A DNA stretch of 35,370 bases from a virus. The translations under genes and the position numbers were made by a program. Below, piece by piece: positions 17,043 to 24,926 of this stretch; within the stretch, counting starts at the first letter, position 1, and every line of letters starts with the position of its first letter. The DNA is taken from the IMG/VR virus record IMGVR_UViG_3300033153_003685, positions 1-35,370 of that record, one strand, 5' to 3'. The notes under the pieces were generated by a model. It was not told the origin of the DNA. It was given only the letters and a program-made list of their open reading frames with translations, and did no database searches.

Positions 17043-17318
17043 TTACCAGCCCACCCGAATCCGGGTAACGGTTGACGTGCCGCGGACGGACGCGAACAGT
17101 CCGATGATTTCTTCGTTGTCCGCGACGGTAAGCGTCCGCGTTACTCCGCTGGAGCTTGCCATGATGACATCGAGCGCGCCGGCTCCCGCAGTGATAACGC
17201 GGATAACCTTGCCGAGTCCGTTGGTGCCGCCAGTCGTCTCCAGGTCAATGCTGGCGCCGATGGCTGCAGCGTCGAACTCTTGCCAATCGCTTGGCGGGTC
17301 AATTCCGAAGGTGCTCAT
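17043..17318 (-). CDS. Small beta-rich head-module protein of unknown function
   Basis: 91 residues: the segments GLGKVIRVITAGAGALDVIM, SGVTRTLTVADNEE and TSTVTRIRVGW look like a small beta-barrel. The pattern recalls short spike-base or fibre-attachment proteins, but similarity is only general. ATG 17318 overlaps the gpF stop by 4 bases and the LamG gene starts 3 bases after its stop. An anchor for the LamG protein on the capsid would fit the context (inference). Confidence 0.5.
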   Translation of the reverse strand: MSTFGIDPPSDWQEFDAAAIGASIDLETTGGTNGLGKVIRVITAGAGALDVIMASSSGVTRTLTVADNEEIIGLFASVRGTSTVTRIRVGW

Positions 17319-18106
17319 TTGTCGAGGGTCCTTGCTTCTTTCTCGTTGTATATATTCACTAGGGTTTCGTTTACTTTGCTTATATCCGCTTGCGCGACAA
17401 CCTTGGCTCCGATGTCTGGAGCGTTGCCGAATCCGGCGAGCGGGTCACCAGCCGGGACGATGTTGCCGTCCTTGTCTTTCGACCAAAGGTCAGCCTGGCT
17501 CGATACGCCTTCCTTGTTCGCTCGGCGCGCCGTTATCGCTCGCACTCCAGAGCGGCAATTGTAATGCAGAGGCGGATAGTTGGTATCCCACCAAGGGTCA
17601 TCAGCGGCAAAGACCTTCTTGTCTCTTCCACTACAGATGGCCGTGGTGCGGCTGTCCATGATTGCGTCATACATCCAATAAGGCCGCATCTTCTTAACGA
17701 CCGGCCTATTCATCTGCTCGTATCGGCCTTCGTTATACGCTCCAAGGACGTTGGTCCGGTAGATAGTATCAAGCCGAGCGCCAACATTAATGCGACGGCC
17801 CGCAGCATCCATGGCCAGCCCTCTTCCCCAATCGTTCTGTAGCATGGGAATCATTCGCTTCTTGAAAGCCTTGCGGCCCTCGGCCTTGTCCAGTGACCTT
17901 GCGATTTCTCTGAAAACTTGGTCCACCATCCTGAGGGAAGATAGATTCGAAACGGTAAACGCTTGCCGCTTCGCGTTGTCCTTGAGGCGGTCAAACTCGC
18001 CACGATCCAAAACAATGCGAGCGAGGAACCAAGCGATCGCCTCGTCGAATTTGCTGAAGGTGCTCGGTGCCTTGATCGCCACATTAAAGGTCCTTAAGGA
18101 CGGCAT
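17315..18106 (-). CDS. Minor head protein, Mu gpF-like (head morphogenesis)
   Basis: 263 residues. The C-terminal half carries the diagnostic Phage_Mu_F motif: DTIYRTNVLGAYNEGRYEQ, then WMYDAIMDSRTTAICSGRD and YPPLHYNCRSGVRAI, including the conserved Cys and His residues. It is short compared with longer gpF proteins, and the start overlaps the portal gene by 23 bases. gpF-type proteins are packaged in small numbers near the portal and act in early head assembly. Confidence 0.9.
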   Translation of the reverse strand: MPSLRTFNVAIKAPSTFSKFDEAIAWFLARIVLDRGEFDRLKDNAKRQAFTVSNLSSLRMVDQVFREIARSLDKAEGRKAFKKRMIPMLQNDWGRGLAMDAAGRRINVGARLDTIYRTNVLGAYNEGRYEQMNRPVVKKMRPYWMYDAIMDSRTTAICSGRDKKVFAADDPWWDTNYPPLHYNCRSGVRAITARRANKEGVSSQADLWSKDKDGNIVPAGDPLAGFGNAPDIGAKVVAQADISKVNETLVNIYNEKEARTLDK

Positions 18107-19799
18107 AACGGCCCGCTAGCTCGCTCAGGATTAGCGCCTTCTCAACAATCATCGCAAAGGCCTCTGGCTTCATGCCGGCATAAGCTTCCGCCAGTCGTGT
18201 CCTCATCTGCGGGTAGTCTTCTGCCGTCTCAATAATTGATATGATTTCCTTGAGGTCTGGAGCGAATGCTTCGGTCGCGGCCATGGCGGCCTGTTCTGAT
18301 ACCGAATCAGAATAAAGAATCCCCTCGACAAATCCGGGCGCCGAGCTTGCGGCGTCACCGCTTGCCAACTTCGTTTCCGCTGGCGGCAGCTTTGCCTGCG
18401 CTTGCGCTTGTGCCTCGGCTTTGGACTTGTCCTGATATTTGCCAACGGTTAGATCGCCATCGGACTTTAACGGCGGCAGGCCTTGGCTTGCGCGAGCTTC
18501 GTTGACGGTCACGATTGTTGCCAAGTCCGTAGGAGCCAGCACAAGAGATGCCCCGGGGTCCGTCTGGATAGCGTCGCCGCCCTCCTCCGCAATACCGCCA
18601 ACTTGGGACAATGTTAGACCAAGCGACAAGCCAAACTCTGCGATATTGCCAACGGTGAAACCGGCCTCCTTCAGTCTAACCAAAGCATCGCCCGCAATCC
18701 GGTAGACTTCCGCCTTTACCTTCAAGTCCTCCTCTGGCGAGGTCTGCCAGCGCGGCCATGGGGTCAGCTCGTCAACGTCTTCGACATACTGAAACGCAAC
18801 CATTGGCTTGAGCATCTGAGCGCGGAGCGTCGTCGATAGCTCCTCGGCATCGCCCTCCAGATAGTCAGCACGAACTCGGTCATGAACCTTGGCCGCCGCG
18901 TAGCTGCCGCCCTGAACCTCTGTCGTGAGATTCTGACCTAGCAGGTTGACGCTCATCGAGACGTTACAGCTCGTGATTAGCCGCTCGAAGCCTTGCCATG
19001 ATTTATCCGTAGCCTCTAGCAATTCAAGGTCGAAGCCGGCGCCGTCACTGGTGACGTTAGTCGGCAGCATGACCGTCGTCTCGGTTGATAGTGCTCGCAC
19101 GTCCTCGAAGAACTCTTCCTTTTCTGGCGCGTCGACTGCGGCTGGAACCATAGCCTTTATCAAAGGCATCCCGTGACGCTCGGAATAGCGCGCCCAGTCT
19201 CGGATGGCGAATTGGCGAATCAGCCAGGGGATAGCCAGAGCGCGGACCGCGCCGTCCATATAGGGTCGGCGTCCTCGGCCAATCAGCATCCACTTGCCAT
19301 CGCCTGGCGTTATCTGGACTTCGCCCGCCTCCTTGGTCAGCATCCACCAAGTGTCGTTGTCCTGCTGGTGGTAGCAATATTGCGGATTCCAGACCTTGAC
19401 CTTGGGCCGCCAATAGGCCGCCGTCGTTTCCCATTCGAGCGAGCAGATGGCGAAGCCCAGCATCACTCGCCACTTCAGCATCTCGGCAAGCTCGTCCTCC
19501 GAAAGCATATCAAACCACCGCTTGCCAATCTCCTCGGCTATCTCGACGGCTTGCTCTGACTCGAGGTCAGCGGCCAGCATCTCAAACGGTGAGCCGAGGA
19601 CCGCCTTGATTCGAGTCTCCAGGCAAGCGGTCAATCGGTCATCGCGGCCCATCGCATCGACCAGCCGAGCGGACGACTCGAAGACGCCAAGCTCGTGAGA
19701 TAGCAACGCGCCGCGAACTTGGCCAACGGTCCACGTCGGCTGAATGCCGGCGGAATAGGGCGTGTAGATGCGCCGAAGGTGGGAGCCAGGGGCGGGCAT
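18084..19799 (-). CDS. Portal protein, Mu gp29-like (DUF935)
   Basis: 571 residues, somewhat longer than typical gp29 proteins (about 500). Family features: YTPYSAGIQPTWTVGQVRGAL, DDRLTACLETRIKAVLGSPF, LKWRVMLGFAICSLEWE, PWLIRQFAIRDWARYSERHG and the helix NVSMSVNLLGQNLTTE. It forms the dodecameric DNA gate at one capsid vertex. The C-terminal 100 residues after an Ala/Gln-rich linker (KAEAQAQAQAKLPP) are extra and helical. Its start overlaps the preceding stop by one base (TAATG). Confidence 0.92.
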   Translation of the reverse strand: MPAPGSHLRRIYTPYSAGIQPTWTVGQVRGALLSHELGVFESSARLVDAMGRDDRLTACLETRIKAVLGSPFEMLAADLESEQAVEIAEEIGKRWFDMLSEDELAEMLKWRVMLGFAICSLEWETTAAYWRPKVKVWNPQYCYHQQDNDTWWMLTKEAGEVQITPGDGKWMLIGRGRRPYMDGAVRALAIPWLIRQFAIRDWARYSERHGMPLIKAMVPAAVDAPEKEEFFEDVRALSTETTVMLPTNVTSDGAGFDLELLEATDKSWQGFERLITSCNVSMSVNLLGQNLTTEVQGGSYAAAKVHDRVRADYLEGDAEELSTTLRAQMLKPMVAFQYVEDVDELTPWPRWQTSPEEDLKVKAEVYRIAGDALVRLKEAGFTVGNIAEFGLSLGLTLSQVGGIAEEGGDAIQTDPGASLVLAPTDLATIVTVNEARASQGLPPLKSDGDLTVGKYQDKSKAEAQAQAQAKLPPAETKLASGDAASSAPGFVEGILYSDSVSEQAAMAATEAFAPDLKEIISIIETAEDYPQMRTRLAEAYAGMKPEAFAMIVEKALILSELAGRYAVLKDL

Positions 19800-20113
19800 T
19801 ATTTGCTGGTCTTCTTTGAGGTCTTGCGGCGTCGCCTTGGCTTGGACGGCTCAGGCTCAGGGATAGGCTCTGGCGCGGGCTCAGGGGTAGGCTCAGGGGC
19901 CGGCACGGGCTCGCTGACTATAACGGGCTCTGCCGTTAGCTCTGGCTCTGGCGTAGGCTGAAGGGCGGGCGCATCGTTGAGTCGGTCGGTGTAGCAATTC
20001 ATGCAAACCACGGAGCCGTCTGGATTCTGAAAGACTCGCTCCACGGTGCGGAGGTCTGACCGGCAGTCGCGGTTAGCGCATCGCGCGGGCTCGGCTAGGT
20101 AAACAAGCGGCAT
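19799..20113 (-). CDS. Zinc-ribbon protein with Pro/Glu repeat tail
   Basis: 104 residues. The N-terminal 45 residues hold a CxxxxC (CANRDC) and a CxxC (CMNC) pair, a likely zinc ribbon. Residues about 53-90 are a degenerate PEP/EPxP repeat (SEPVPAPEPTPEPAPEPIP), encoded by a GGCTCAGG-type DNA repeat. The last 15 residues are strongly basic (RRRRKTSKKTSK). The ATG follows the terminase stop without a gap. It lies between TerL and portal, so a role at the packaging machine is possible; no family is recognised. Confidence 0.65.
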   Translation of the reverse strand: MPLVYLAEPARCANRDCRSDLRTVERVFQNPDGSVVCMNCYTDRLNDAPALQPTPEPELTAEPVIVSEPVPAPEPTPEPAPEPIPEPEPSKPRRRRKTSKKTSK

Positions 20114-21475
20114 CTACATTCTCCTCTGGGGCATTGACTTCCGGGCTCTTCTCGTGTCGCGATATGCGGTGGAGCTTACAGCAAGAGCGGTAAACCCGCT
20201 AGCTAGTGCGTCCACTTGGTCATCATGTGAGTCATCTAGCCCGGTGAAGTCGGCCATCTCGCCCAAGAAAACATCGAGCCAAGGCGCATCATCGGGCACC
20301 AAAACCCGCCCATCGTTCCAGGCTGCCGCTACGCCTTGAGAGCGGACGAACTTGTCAGTCGTTGCGTTAGCCACCTCCAGCCGCTTGATGCGTTGCTGTA
20401 GGAACTGGGCCGCGCCCTTCTCCGTGCCGCTAGCGTGCCAGAGCATCCGGCCCGGCGTGCCCGAAGCCATCGCCTTGAGCGTTAGCGCGAAGCTCGGCGC
20501 GTCCACTTGCTTGCGGACCACGTCGGCCACATAATAGCAATCGCCAGACTTGAGCAGTTTCACGCATACTGAATAGTCCGCATTGGTCTTCTTAGTGTAG
20601 GCGAGGTCGATGCCGTAGGCGCACTGATAGCGCTCCGGCAGTCGGTCATAAAAGCTCGGCTCTCCGAAGACCTGGCCACCTCTCGGCCTTGGCTCGCCTT
20701 GGTACAAGCTCGCCCAGTTGTACTCGCCAACGTGGCGCCGGCGCTCGGCTAGCACGTCAGCGGACCAGCCGCCTTCGGGCCACAATGCCGCGCCCTGCTC
20801 ATCGATAGCCTTGAGATTGACGAAGCCCCAACCGTCGCTGACCAACCGGCCCACGAGGTCATCAGGATGCCAGCGAGTATGAACGACGATGATGCTGCCG
20901 TCTGGCGTTAATCGTGTGAAGGCGTCAGACGTGAACCAGTCATAGACGCTCTCGCGTTGCGATGCGCTCTCGGCCACCGCTCGACTCTTGATTGGGTCAT
21001 CGACTATCAGAATGTCGAAGCCTCGGCCCGTCAGCTCACCGCCAACACCGCGAGCCACTAGCCCGCCTCCGGCCTTCGTCTGCCAATCGTCAGCCCTGCC
21101 GATGAATTGCGGAATGTCCACGCCAGCTTGCCGCGCTAGCTGCCGCGCTCGCTTGCTTTGCTTCACTGCGAAGCTGTGAGTATGCGAGCAGTAGCCAATG
21201 CGGGTGGCCGGATTGTTGGCTAACAGCATGGCCACATAGTGGAGCAGAGTCTCGCTCTTGCCGTGACGTGGCGGCACGCTGAAACAGAATCGAACCTTTT
21301 CCCGCTCTGCCCTGCCAAGCTCCTCGAGCAACGGCCTCAGATGCTCGGGCTCGTGATAGTCACGCGAAAGCCCGGTGATGAAGCCTCCGAGGTCAGTGCA
21401 GCGGGACCGACTCAGCCGCAGCCGCGTCGCTTCCTTCTTCGCTATTTCCCGCAAGAGCAAAGACGAGCTTGGCAT
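20114..21475 (-). CDS. terL: Terminase large subunit
   Basis: 453 residues with complete motor and nuclease signatures. Walker A is PPRHGKSE (68-75) and Walker B is DILIVDDP (154-161). The RNase H-like nuclease part has GIDLAYT (Asp about 290) and a C-terminal DDSHDDQVDAL (about 413-424). The start at 21475 lies 83 bases inside the preceding gene; I keep it because residues 14-60 align with the usual N-terminal lead-in to the ATPase and there is no good later start. It packages DNA and cuts concatemers; the cutting mode cannot be told from sequence alone. Confidence 0.95.
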   Translation of the reverse strand: MPSSSLLLREIAKKEATRLRLSRSRCTDLGGFITGLSRDYHEPEHLRPLLEELGRAEREKVRFCFSVPPRHGKSETLLHYVAMLLANNPATRIGYCSHTHSFAVKQSKRARQLARQAGVDIPQFIGRADDWQTKAGGGLVARGVGGELTGRGFDILIVDDPIKSRAVAESASQRESVYDWFTSDAFTRLTPDGSIIVVHTRWHPDDLVGRLVSDGWGFVNLKAIDEQGAALWPEGGWSADVLAERRRHVGEYNWASLYQGEPRPRGGQVFGEPSFYDRLPERYQCAYGIDLAYTKKTNADYSVCVKLLKSGDCYYVADVVRKQVDAPSFALTLKAMASGTPGRMLWHASGTEKGAAQFLQQRIKRLEVANATTDKFVRSQGVAAAWNDGRVLVPDDAPWLDVFLGEMADFTGLDDSHDDQVDALASGFTALAVSSTAYRDTRRARKSMPQRRM

Positions 21476-21815
21476 ATTGGTCCCTTTCTAAGACTCGCTC
21501 CGCTGTCCTCAGCATCTCTTGCAGCGCGTCGTCCATCTTGAATCGCTGAACCACCGAGCCGTCTATGCGGTCAAAGATTTCCTTGACGTGGTTGAACTTG
21601 CCCTTGCCAGCTTCGACAATGAGCCGCCGGACAACGAGGTCAGCTAGCTTGCCGTCGTTAGCGTTGAGCGATTTTCTCAGCCTAGCCGTCAAGCTCGCGC
21701 CCTTCGGTCTGCCGTTAGGGTTTCCGCTCTTGCCCGGCTTGAATTGGTGAGCCTTCAGCGCTTCGCTGTTGTTGTGCTGCTTCTGAGCGGGCTTGTCTTT
21801 AGGCTGCTTTGCCAT
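21393..21815 (-). CDS. DUF5681-domain protein, probable small terminase subunit
   Basis: 140 residues. The segment FKPGKSGNPNGRPKGASLTAR (residues 26-46) is the hallmark of DUF5681. It is followed by a helical region (FNHVKEIFDRIDGSVVQRF). Proteins of this family are regularly found just upstream of TerL and are taken to be small terminase subunits that recognise the packaging site. It overlaps the methyltransferase gene by 17 bases and TerL by 83 bases. Confidence 0.7.
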   Translation of the reverse strand: MAKQPKDKPAQKQHNNSEALKAHQFKPGKSGNPNGRPKGASLTARLRKSLNANDGKLADLVVRRLIVEAGKGKFNHVKEIFDRIDGSVVQRFKMDDALQEMLRTAERVLERDQYAKLVFALAGNSEEGSDAAAAESVPLH

Positions 21816-23001
21816 CAGCTACCCTCTTGGCCTTCTTGCCGGTTAGATTCTGCCAGCGCTCCACAATCACGTCGCAATATGCCGGGCTAATTTCAATGCC
21901 GTAGCACTTTCGGCCTAGCTGCTCGGCGGCGATGAGCGTTGTCCCTGAGCCTAGGAAGGGGTCCAGAACTAGATGCTTCTGGTTTGTGATAAGGGCCAAA
22001 AGCTCGGACCATAGCGCCATGGGCTTTTGGGTTTCGTGGGATGTTCTCTCTCTGCCCATTGCCCGGTTAGACTCAAAACAATTAGCCGTTGCCCCGCCGC
22101 CGTTCCAGCACAACACCTTGCCCGGTTTTCTTGCAAAGACTCCAGCCTCAACCGTCGAGCAGAAATTCTTCCTCGGCTGAGGAACAATCGATTTCTTCCA
22201 GTAGACACAATGAAGGGGACGGAGGCCCGCGCTCTTAACCGCTTCCCAAAGCCTTGTTATACCCGCACATTCCCAAAAGCAAATCGTCGCTCCCCCGTCT
22301 TTTGTTGCGCCAAATGCGAGCGGTATCCAATCCACCGGTGCGAACTTGTCCCATTCAATATCAAAGGATTTTAGCTCGCCTCCTCGCAATTGAACCTTCG
22401 ATTTGCTAGCCGTTCCATACGGCGGATCAGTCAGCACAGCGTCCGCCTTCTCGCCGCCCATCAGCGTCGCCACGTCTTCGCCCCTCGTCGAGTCACCGCA
22501 TAACACCCGGTGGTCGCCAAGCTGCCAAAGGTCGCCCGCCTTCGTCACCGGGTCCGCTGGCGGCTCTGGAGCTTCATCCTCAACGATGTCCCCCGTGCCA
22601 ATCGTCTCACTAATCAGCCTCTCAAGCTCAGCCTCGTCGAAGCCCGCAGCCGCTAACAGCTCCTCATCATCTATGGCCAACGCGCTGAGCTGCTCGGCTA
22701 GCGCTGCGTCGTCCCACTCGGCAAGCTCGCTGCTCCGGTTATCCGCGATGGCGAAAGCCGTCCTATCGCTACCCTTGAGCCCGGTCTTCACCGCGTCAAT
22801 CTTCTTCCAGCCTAGCGCCTTGGCCGCTTCAAGCGTTCCGTTGCCAGCGACTACCACGCCATCTGGACCAACCACAATCGGCTTCTGTTGGCCAAACCTG
22901 GCCAGGCTGCCCTTGATAGCGTCAAGGTTCTTGCCGCTGTGCTTTCGCACGTTGGAGGGGTCGTTGACCAACTCCGCGACCGCTATTGATTGCACCTTCA
23001 T
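21799..23001 (-). CDS. ParB-like N-terminal domain fused to DNA methyltransferase
   Basis: 400 residues. Residues 1-110 are a ParB/Srx-type domain (SNVRKHSGKNLDAIKGSLARF, VVAGNGTLEAAKALGW, then ADNRSSELAEWDD). The GERR box of true ParB is replaced by GNGT, and no ParB HTH follows. The C-terminal half is an amino-methyltransferase of the beta order: TDPPYG (191-196), HETQKP (322-327) and DPFLGSGTT (347-355), the last two forming the SAM pocket. It would methylate adenine or cytosine N4 in phage DNA; the target is unknown. The gene overlaps its neighbours by 4 and 17 bases. Confidence 0.9.
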   Translation of the reverse strand: MKVQSIAVAELVNDPSNVRKHSGKNLDAIKGSLARFGQQKPIVVGPDGVVVAGNGTLEAAKALGWKKIDAVKTGLKGSDRTAFAIADNRSSELAEWDDAALAEQLSALAIDDEELLAAAGFDEAELERLISETIGTGDIVEDEAPEPPADPVTKAGDLWQLGDHRVLCGDSTRGEDVATLMGGEKADAVLTDPPYGTASKSKVQLRGGELKSFDIEWDKFAPVDWIPLAFGATKDGGATICFWECAGITRLWEAVKSAGLRPLHCVYWKKSIVPQPRKNFCSTVEAGVFARKPGKVLCWNGGGATANCFESNRAMGRERTSHETQKPMALWSELLALITNQKHLVLDPFLGSGTTLIAAEQLGRKCYGIEISPAYCDVIVERWQNLTGKKAKRVADGKAA

Positions 23002-23582
23002 CCGTCGATTCCAAGACCTAGCTGGCGACTTTCTTCGCTGTGCATTTTCTTATACTTGTCATGATAGGCGATGAATCGGGGCCGCCTATTGTGCCGCTCT
23101 GTTGGGTCGTTCATCGCCCTGTTACAAGCTGTGCATGTTGGCCAAGTGCCCTCAAAGCTCGCGTCACTCGTCTGGTCCATATGGTCTATCTCAATTTCAG
23201 ACGGTCCAACCGGCCCATAGCAACAAGGAAACTCGTGGAGTTCGTTTGTGAGATAAGCGCAATGGCGCTTTCTCGTTTTTTTCGTTGGTCGCTTCTTCTT
23301 GTTTCGATACGTGAAGGCGCAAAGCTTGGCCAACCTCTCGCCCTGCTCATCAGCCTTGCTAAGAAGGGCACCGAGATAACCGTTGACCTCAGATTCTTGG
23401 TCCCTATTGGCGTGGGCTGAGATAGCCTCCTCCGCAATATCGGACAAGCTACGATCCTCGGTGGCCGCGGCTATTCGCAATCGCTTCGCGGTGGTCTTGT
23501 CGAGATAGACCGTGATTCTTTGCTTGCCTGGAGCAATCGTATCGCCACAAAAGTCCACATCATGAATAACTGACTCGCTCAT
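22998..23582 (-). CDS. Ribbon-helix-helix / HNH endonuclease fusion
   Basis: 194 residues from ATG 23582, chosen because AGGGG lies 6 bases upstream; a longer frame to 23672 lacks such a site. Residues 21-60 are an RHH-type DNA-binding segment (QRITVYLDKTTAKRLRIAA, SLSDIAEEAIS). A basic linker (NKKKRPTKKTRKR) leads to an HNH domain: IEIDHMDQ (His134), CTACNRAMND (Asn154, with CxxC 150-153) and ERHNRR (His164). HNH nucleases beside terminases assist DNA cutting in some phages. The RHH part may direct it to a site or repress its own promoter (inference). Confidence 0.75.
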   Translation of the reverse strand: MSESVIHDVDFCGDTIAPGKQRITVYLDKTTAKRLRIAAATEDRSLSDIAEEAISAHANRDQESEVNGYLGALLSKADEQGERLAKLCAFTYRNKKKRPTKKTRKRHCAYLTNELHEFPCCYGPVGPSEIEIDHMDQTSDASFEGTWPTCTACNRAMNDPTERHNRRPRFIAYHDKYKKMHSEESRQLGLGIDG

Positions 23583-23769
23583 CCGGTCCCCTTCACTCTC
23601 ACTATTGACATAACCAAAGAGCCCGCGGACGCCGAGAAAAACATGAACGAAAGAAAGCGTCACGCGGGCCATCTTAGCCTACAGCATGATCGTGATTTCT
23701 CCAATAGTCCCTATATGTATCGTGCGCTCGTGCAACACGGTGCAACCATCATGAGTACATCATGTACCC
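23583..23769 (-). promoter_or_regulatory. Intergenic control region with inverted repeats before the packaging operon
   Basis: This is the longest non-coding gap within the operon array. It holds a perfect 13-base palindrome GTACATCATGTAC (23755-23767), overlapping the end of the HTH gene, and two GTGCAAC copies near 23730-23746. A long inverted repeat pairs 23621-23632 (GCCCGCGGACGC) with 23657-23669 (GCGTCACGCGGGC), 11 pairs and one bulge, with a 24-base loop. A weak promoter-like TTGGAG-17-TAGGCT reads on the minus strand. I infer an operator/promoter or leader hairpin for the RHH-HNH-methyltransferase-terminase genes. Confidence 0.45.
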
Positions 23770-23966
23770 TCCATGTCCCTAATCGACTCGAAGGTGGCCG
23801 GAAGCATTCGCCTTATTTTGGAGCTTGGAATCCGAATGCGGCCATTGATTTTCTCATAACCTATTATACCCTTGCGGCACCACCGCCAGACCGTTGAGCG
23901 GTCAACGTTGCATAATGTCGCTAGCTCCTGGCAAGTGTAGACGGTTTTCAGCTTGTCTTCCGCCAT
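23760..23966 (-). CDS. Small HTH DNA-binding protein (excisionase/MerR-like fold)
   Basis: 68 residues. TCQELATLCNVDRSTVWRWC (11-30) is a helix-turn-helix, followed by a wing with GRIRIPSSKIRRML, the pattern of the HTH_17 / excisionase family. It overlaps the preceding gene by 19 bases and is the last gene before the control gap. It could be a transcription regulator of the packaging operon or, less likely, an excisionase; no integrase is in the window to pair with. Confidence 0.7.
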   Translation of the reverse strand: MAEDKLKTVYTCQELATLCNVDRSTVWRWCRKGIIGYEKINGRIRIPSSKIRRMLPATFESIRDMEGT

Positions 23967-24439
23967 GCCGCCGCCGCCTCACTCAGCAGAGCGTCAGCCT
24001 CGTCCCCGAAGCGAGCCGCCGCGTCCTTGTCCACCTTGGCCGTTGCCGTCACCCATCTCGCATAGGATAGCCCGCTCGCCCGCTTCTTGTCTTGTGCTTT
24101 TCGGTATGCTGCTCGGACACTTGGCAGAATAAGCACAACGCAAGCAAGCCGATCAAAGACCTCTTCAAGCTCACGGGGCCGCTCTTGGATATAGCCAGCC
24201 ATCAGCGCCCGGCTGAGCCGCTGCGGGAGCTTAGCGAGCCTCTGGCGCACCCTATTGGCCACTCTGACGCGGGCCAGTGACTCATCGGAATAAGTGTCGC
24301 CGGAAGACGACCGGATAGAAGGGGGGATTTCACCGGTCGCCCTGCCGACGACGATGGAGAACGAGCTACGAAGTAGCTCGCCGCTCCACTCTAGGCAATA
24401 CCACCTTAGGAGCTGCTCGTCAGCCGGGTTAAGCCTCAC
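23948..24439 (-). CDS. Helical protein of unknown function after the resolvase
   Basis: 163 residues from GTG 24439, chosen because the GTGA junction overlaps the resolvase stop by 4 bases; a longer ATG frame at 24532 would overlap it by 97. The sequence is helical and Arg-rich: NPADEQLLRWYCLEWSGELL, VRQRLAKLPQRLSRALMAGY, then a C-terminal Ala-rich helix. It lies at the end of the replication operon, where many phages keep a late regulator (Q- or RinA-like), but I see no defining motif for such a protein. Confidence 0.55.
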   Translation of the reverse strand: MRLNPADEQLLRWYCLEWSGELLRSSFSIVVGRATGEIPPSIRSSSGDTYSDESLARVRVANRVRQRLAKLPQRLSRALMAGYIQERPRELEEVFDRLACVVLILPSVRAAYRKAQDKKRASGLSYARWVTATAKVDKDAAARFGDEADALLSEAAAAWRKTS

Positions 24440-24777
24440 CGCCGCATCAGCTCCCAAAGCTGACCCACCAGCTCGGCCAAGTCCGATAGCCTGAGCGTTA
24501 CCATCCACTCGCCGCGGTCCTCTTTTGTGCAAGCGATGGGCATCAGCTTCCGCTCTCCGCAGGCATCGTCTGATTGACGAAAGGCGGCCATGATTCGCGG
24601 CGCCTTGCCCCGCTTAACTTCGCACCAAAACCACGGCATGATGACATCCGGCTCGTCATCTCCAGCCCTGGCCTGCCATCCTCGCCGGATGCTCTCGCCC
24701 TTGAAGGCTTGCGCCATGATGGCCGCAACTTCCCGCTCTCCACGCTTGCCCTTGTTTCGCGAATGCGTCCCGCTCAT
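24436..24777 (-). CDS. Holliday-junction resolvase-like PD-(D/E)XK nuclease
   Basis: 113 residues from ATG 24777 (ATGA overlap with the preceding small gene; an upstream start would engulf it). NKGKRGEREVAAIMAQAF carries the catalytic Glu (15), DDEPDV the Asp (44), and WCEVKRGK the ExK pair (53-55). This is the layout of small archaeal-Hjc-like and phage resolvases. It would resolve branched DNA made by the annealing/nuclease pair before packaging. Residues 84-113 form a helical tail. Confidence 0.75.
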   Translation of the reverse strand: MSGTHSRNKGKRGEREVAAIMAQAFKGESIRRGWQARAGDDEPDVIMPWFWCEVKRGKAPRIMAAFRQSDDACGERKLMPIACTKEDRGEWMVTLRLSDLAELVGQLWELMRR

Positions 24778-24926
24778 AACGTCCACGGCAGATGAAGAAG
24801 GGCCAGCGCAACATAGACTCCGATGCCGGCCACGATGCCGTCCACCGTGCAGCACCTATCATGGACGGTCAGGTCAGAATCTGGCGCGAAGCCGAAGCGC
24901 CCACTCATGCCAAAGTCATCGCTCAT
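24774..24926 (-). CDS. Small membrane-like protein, 50 residues
   Basis: Too short for ordinary gene calls, but coupled by ATGA overlaps on both sides: its ATG (24926) overlaps the helicase-loader stop and its TGA (24776) overlaps the resolvase start. It begins MSDDFGMSGRFGFAPDSDL and contains a hydrophobic helix near residues 30-47 (IVAGIGVYVALALLHLPW) preceded by a CC pair. Possibly membrane-associated. Function unknown. Confidence 0.55.
   Translation of the reverse strand: MSDDFGMSGRFGFAPDSDLTVHDRCCTVDGIVAGIGVYVALALLHLPWTL

Noticed and set aside
21799-23001. Phage ParB partition protein acting on the parS-like site
   Set aside because: The protein has only a ParB-like N-terminal fold with a changed GERR box, no parS-binding HTH, and no ParA partner nearby; it is a methyltransferase fusion.
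23760-23966. Excisionase of an integration module
   Set aside because: The fold fits, but no integrase or attachment site is visible in the window, so only DNA binding is claimed.
24777-24855. Upstream start (24855) for the resolvase-like gene
   Set aside because: It would engulf the 50-residue gene and its Arg-rich extra residues do not look like family sequence; the ATGA overlap at 24777 is the better start.
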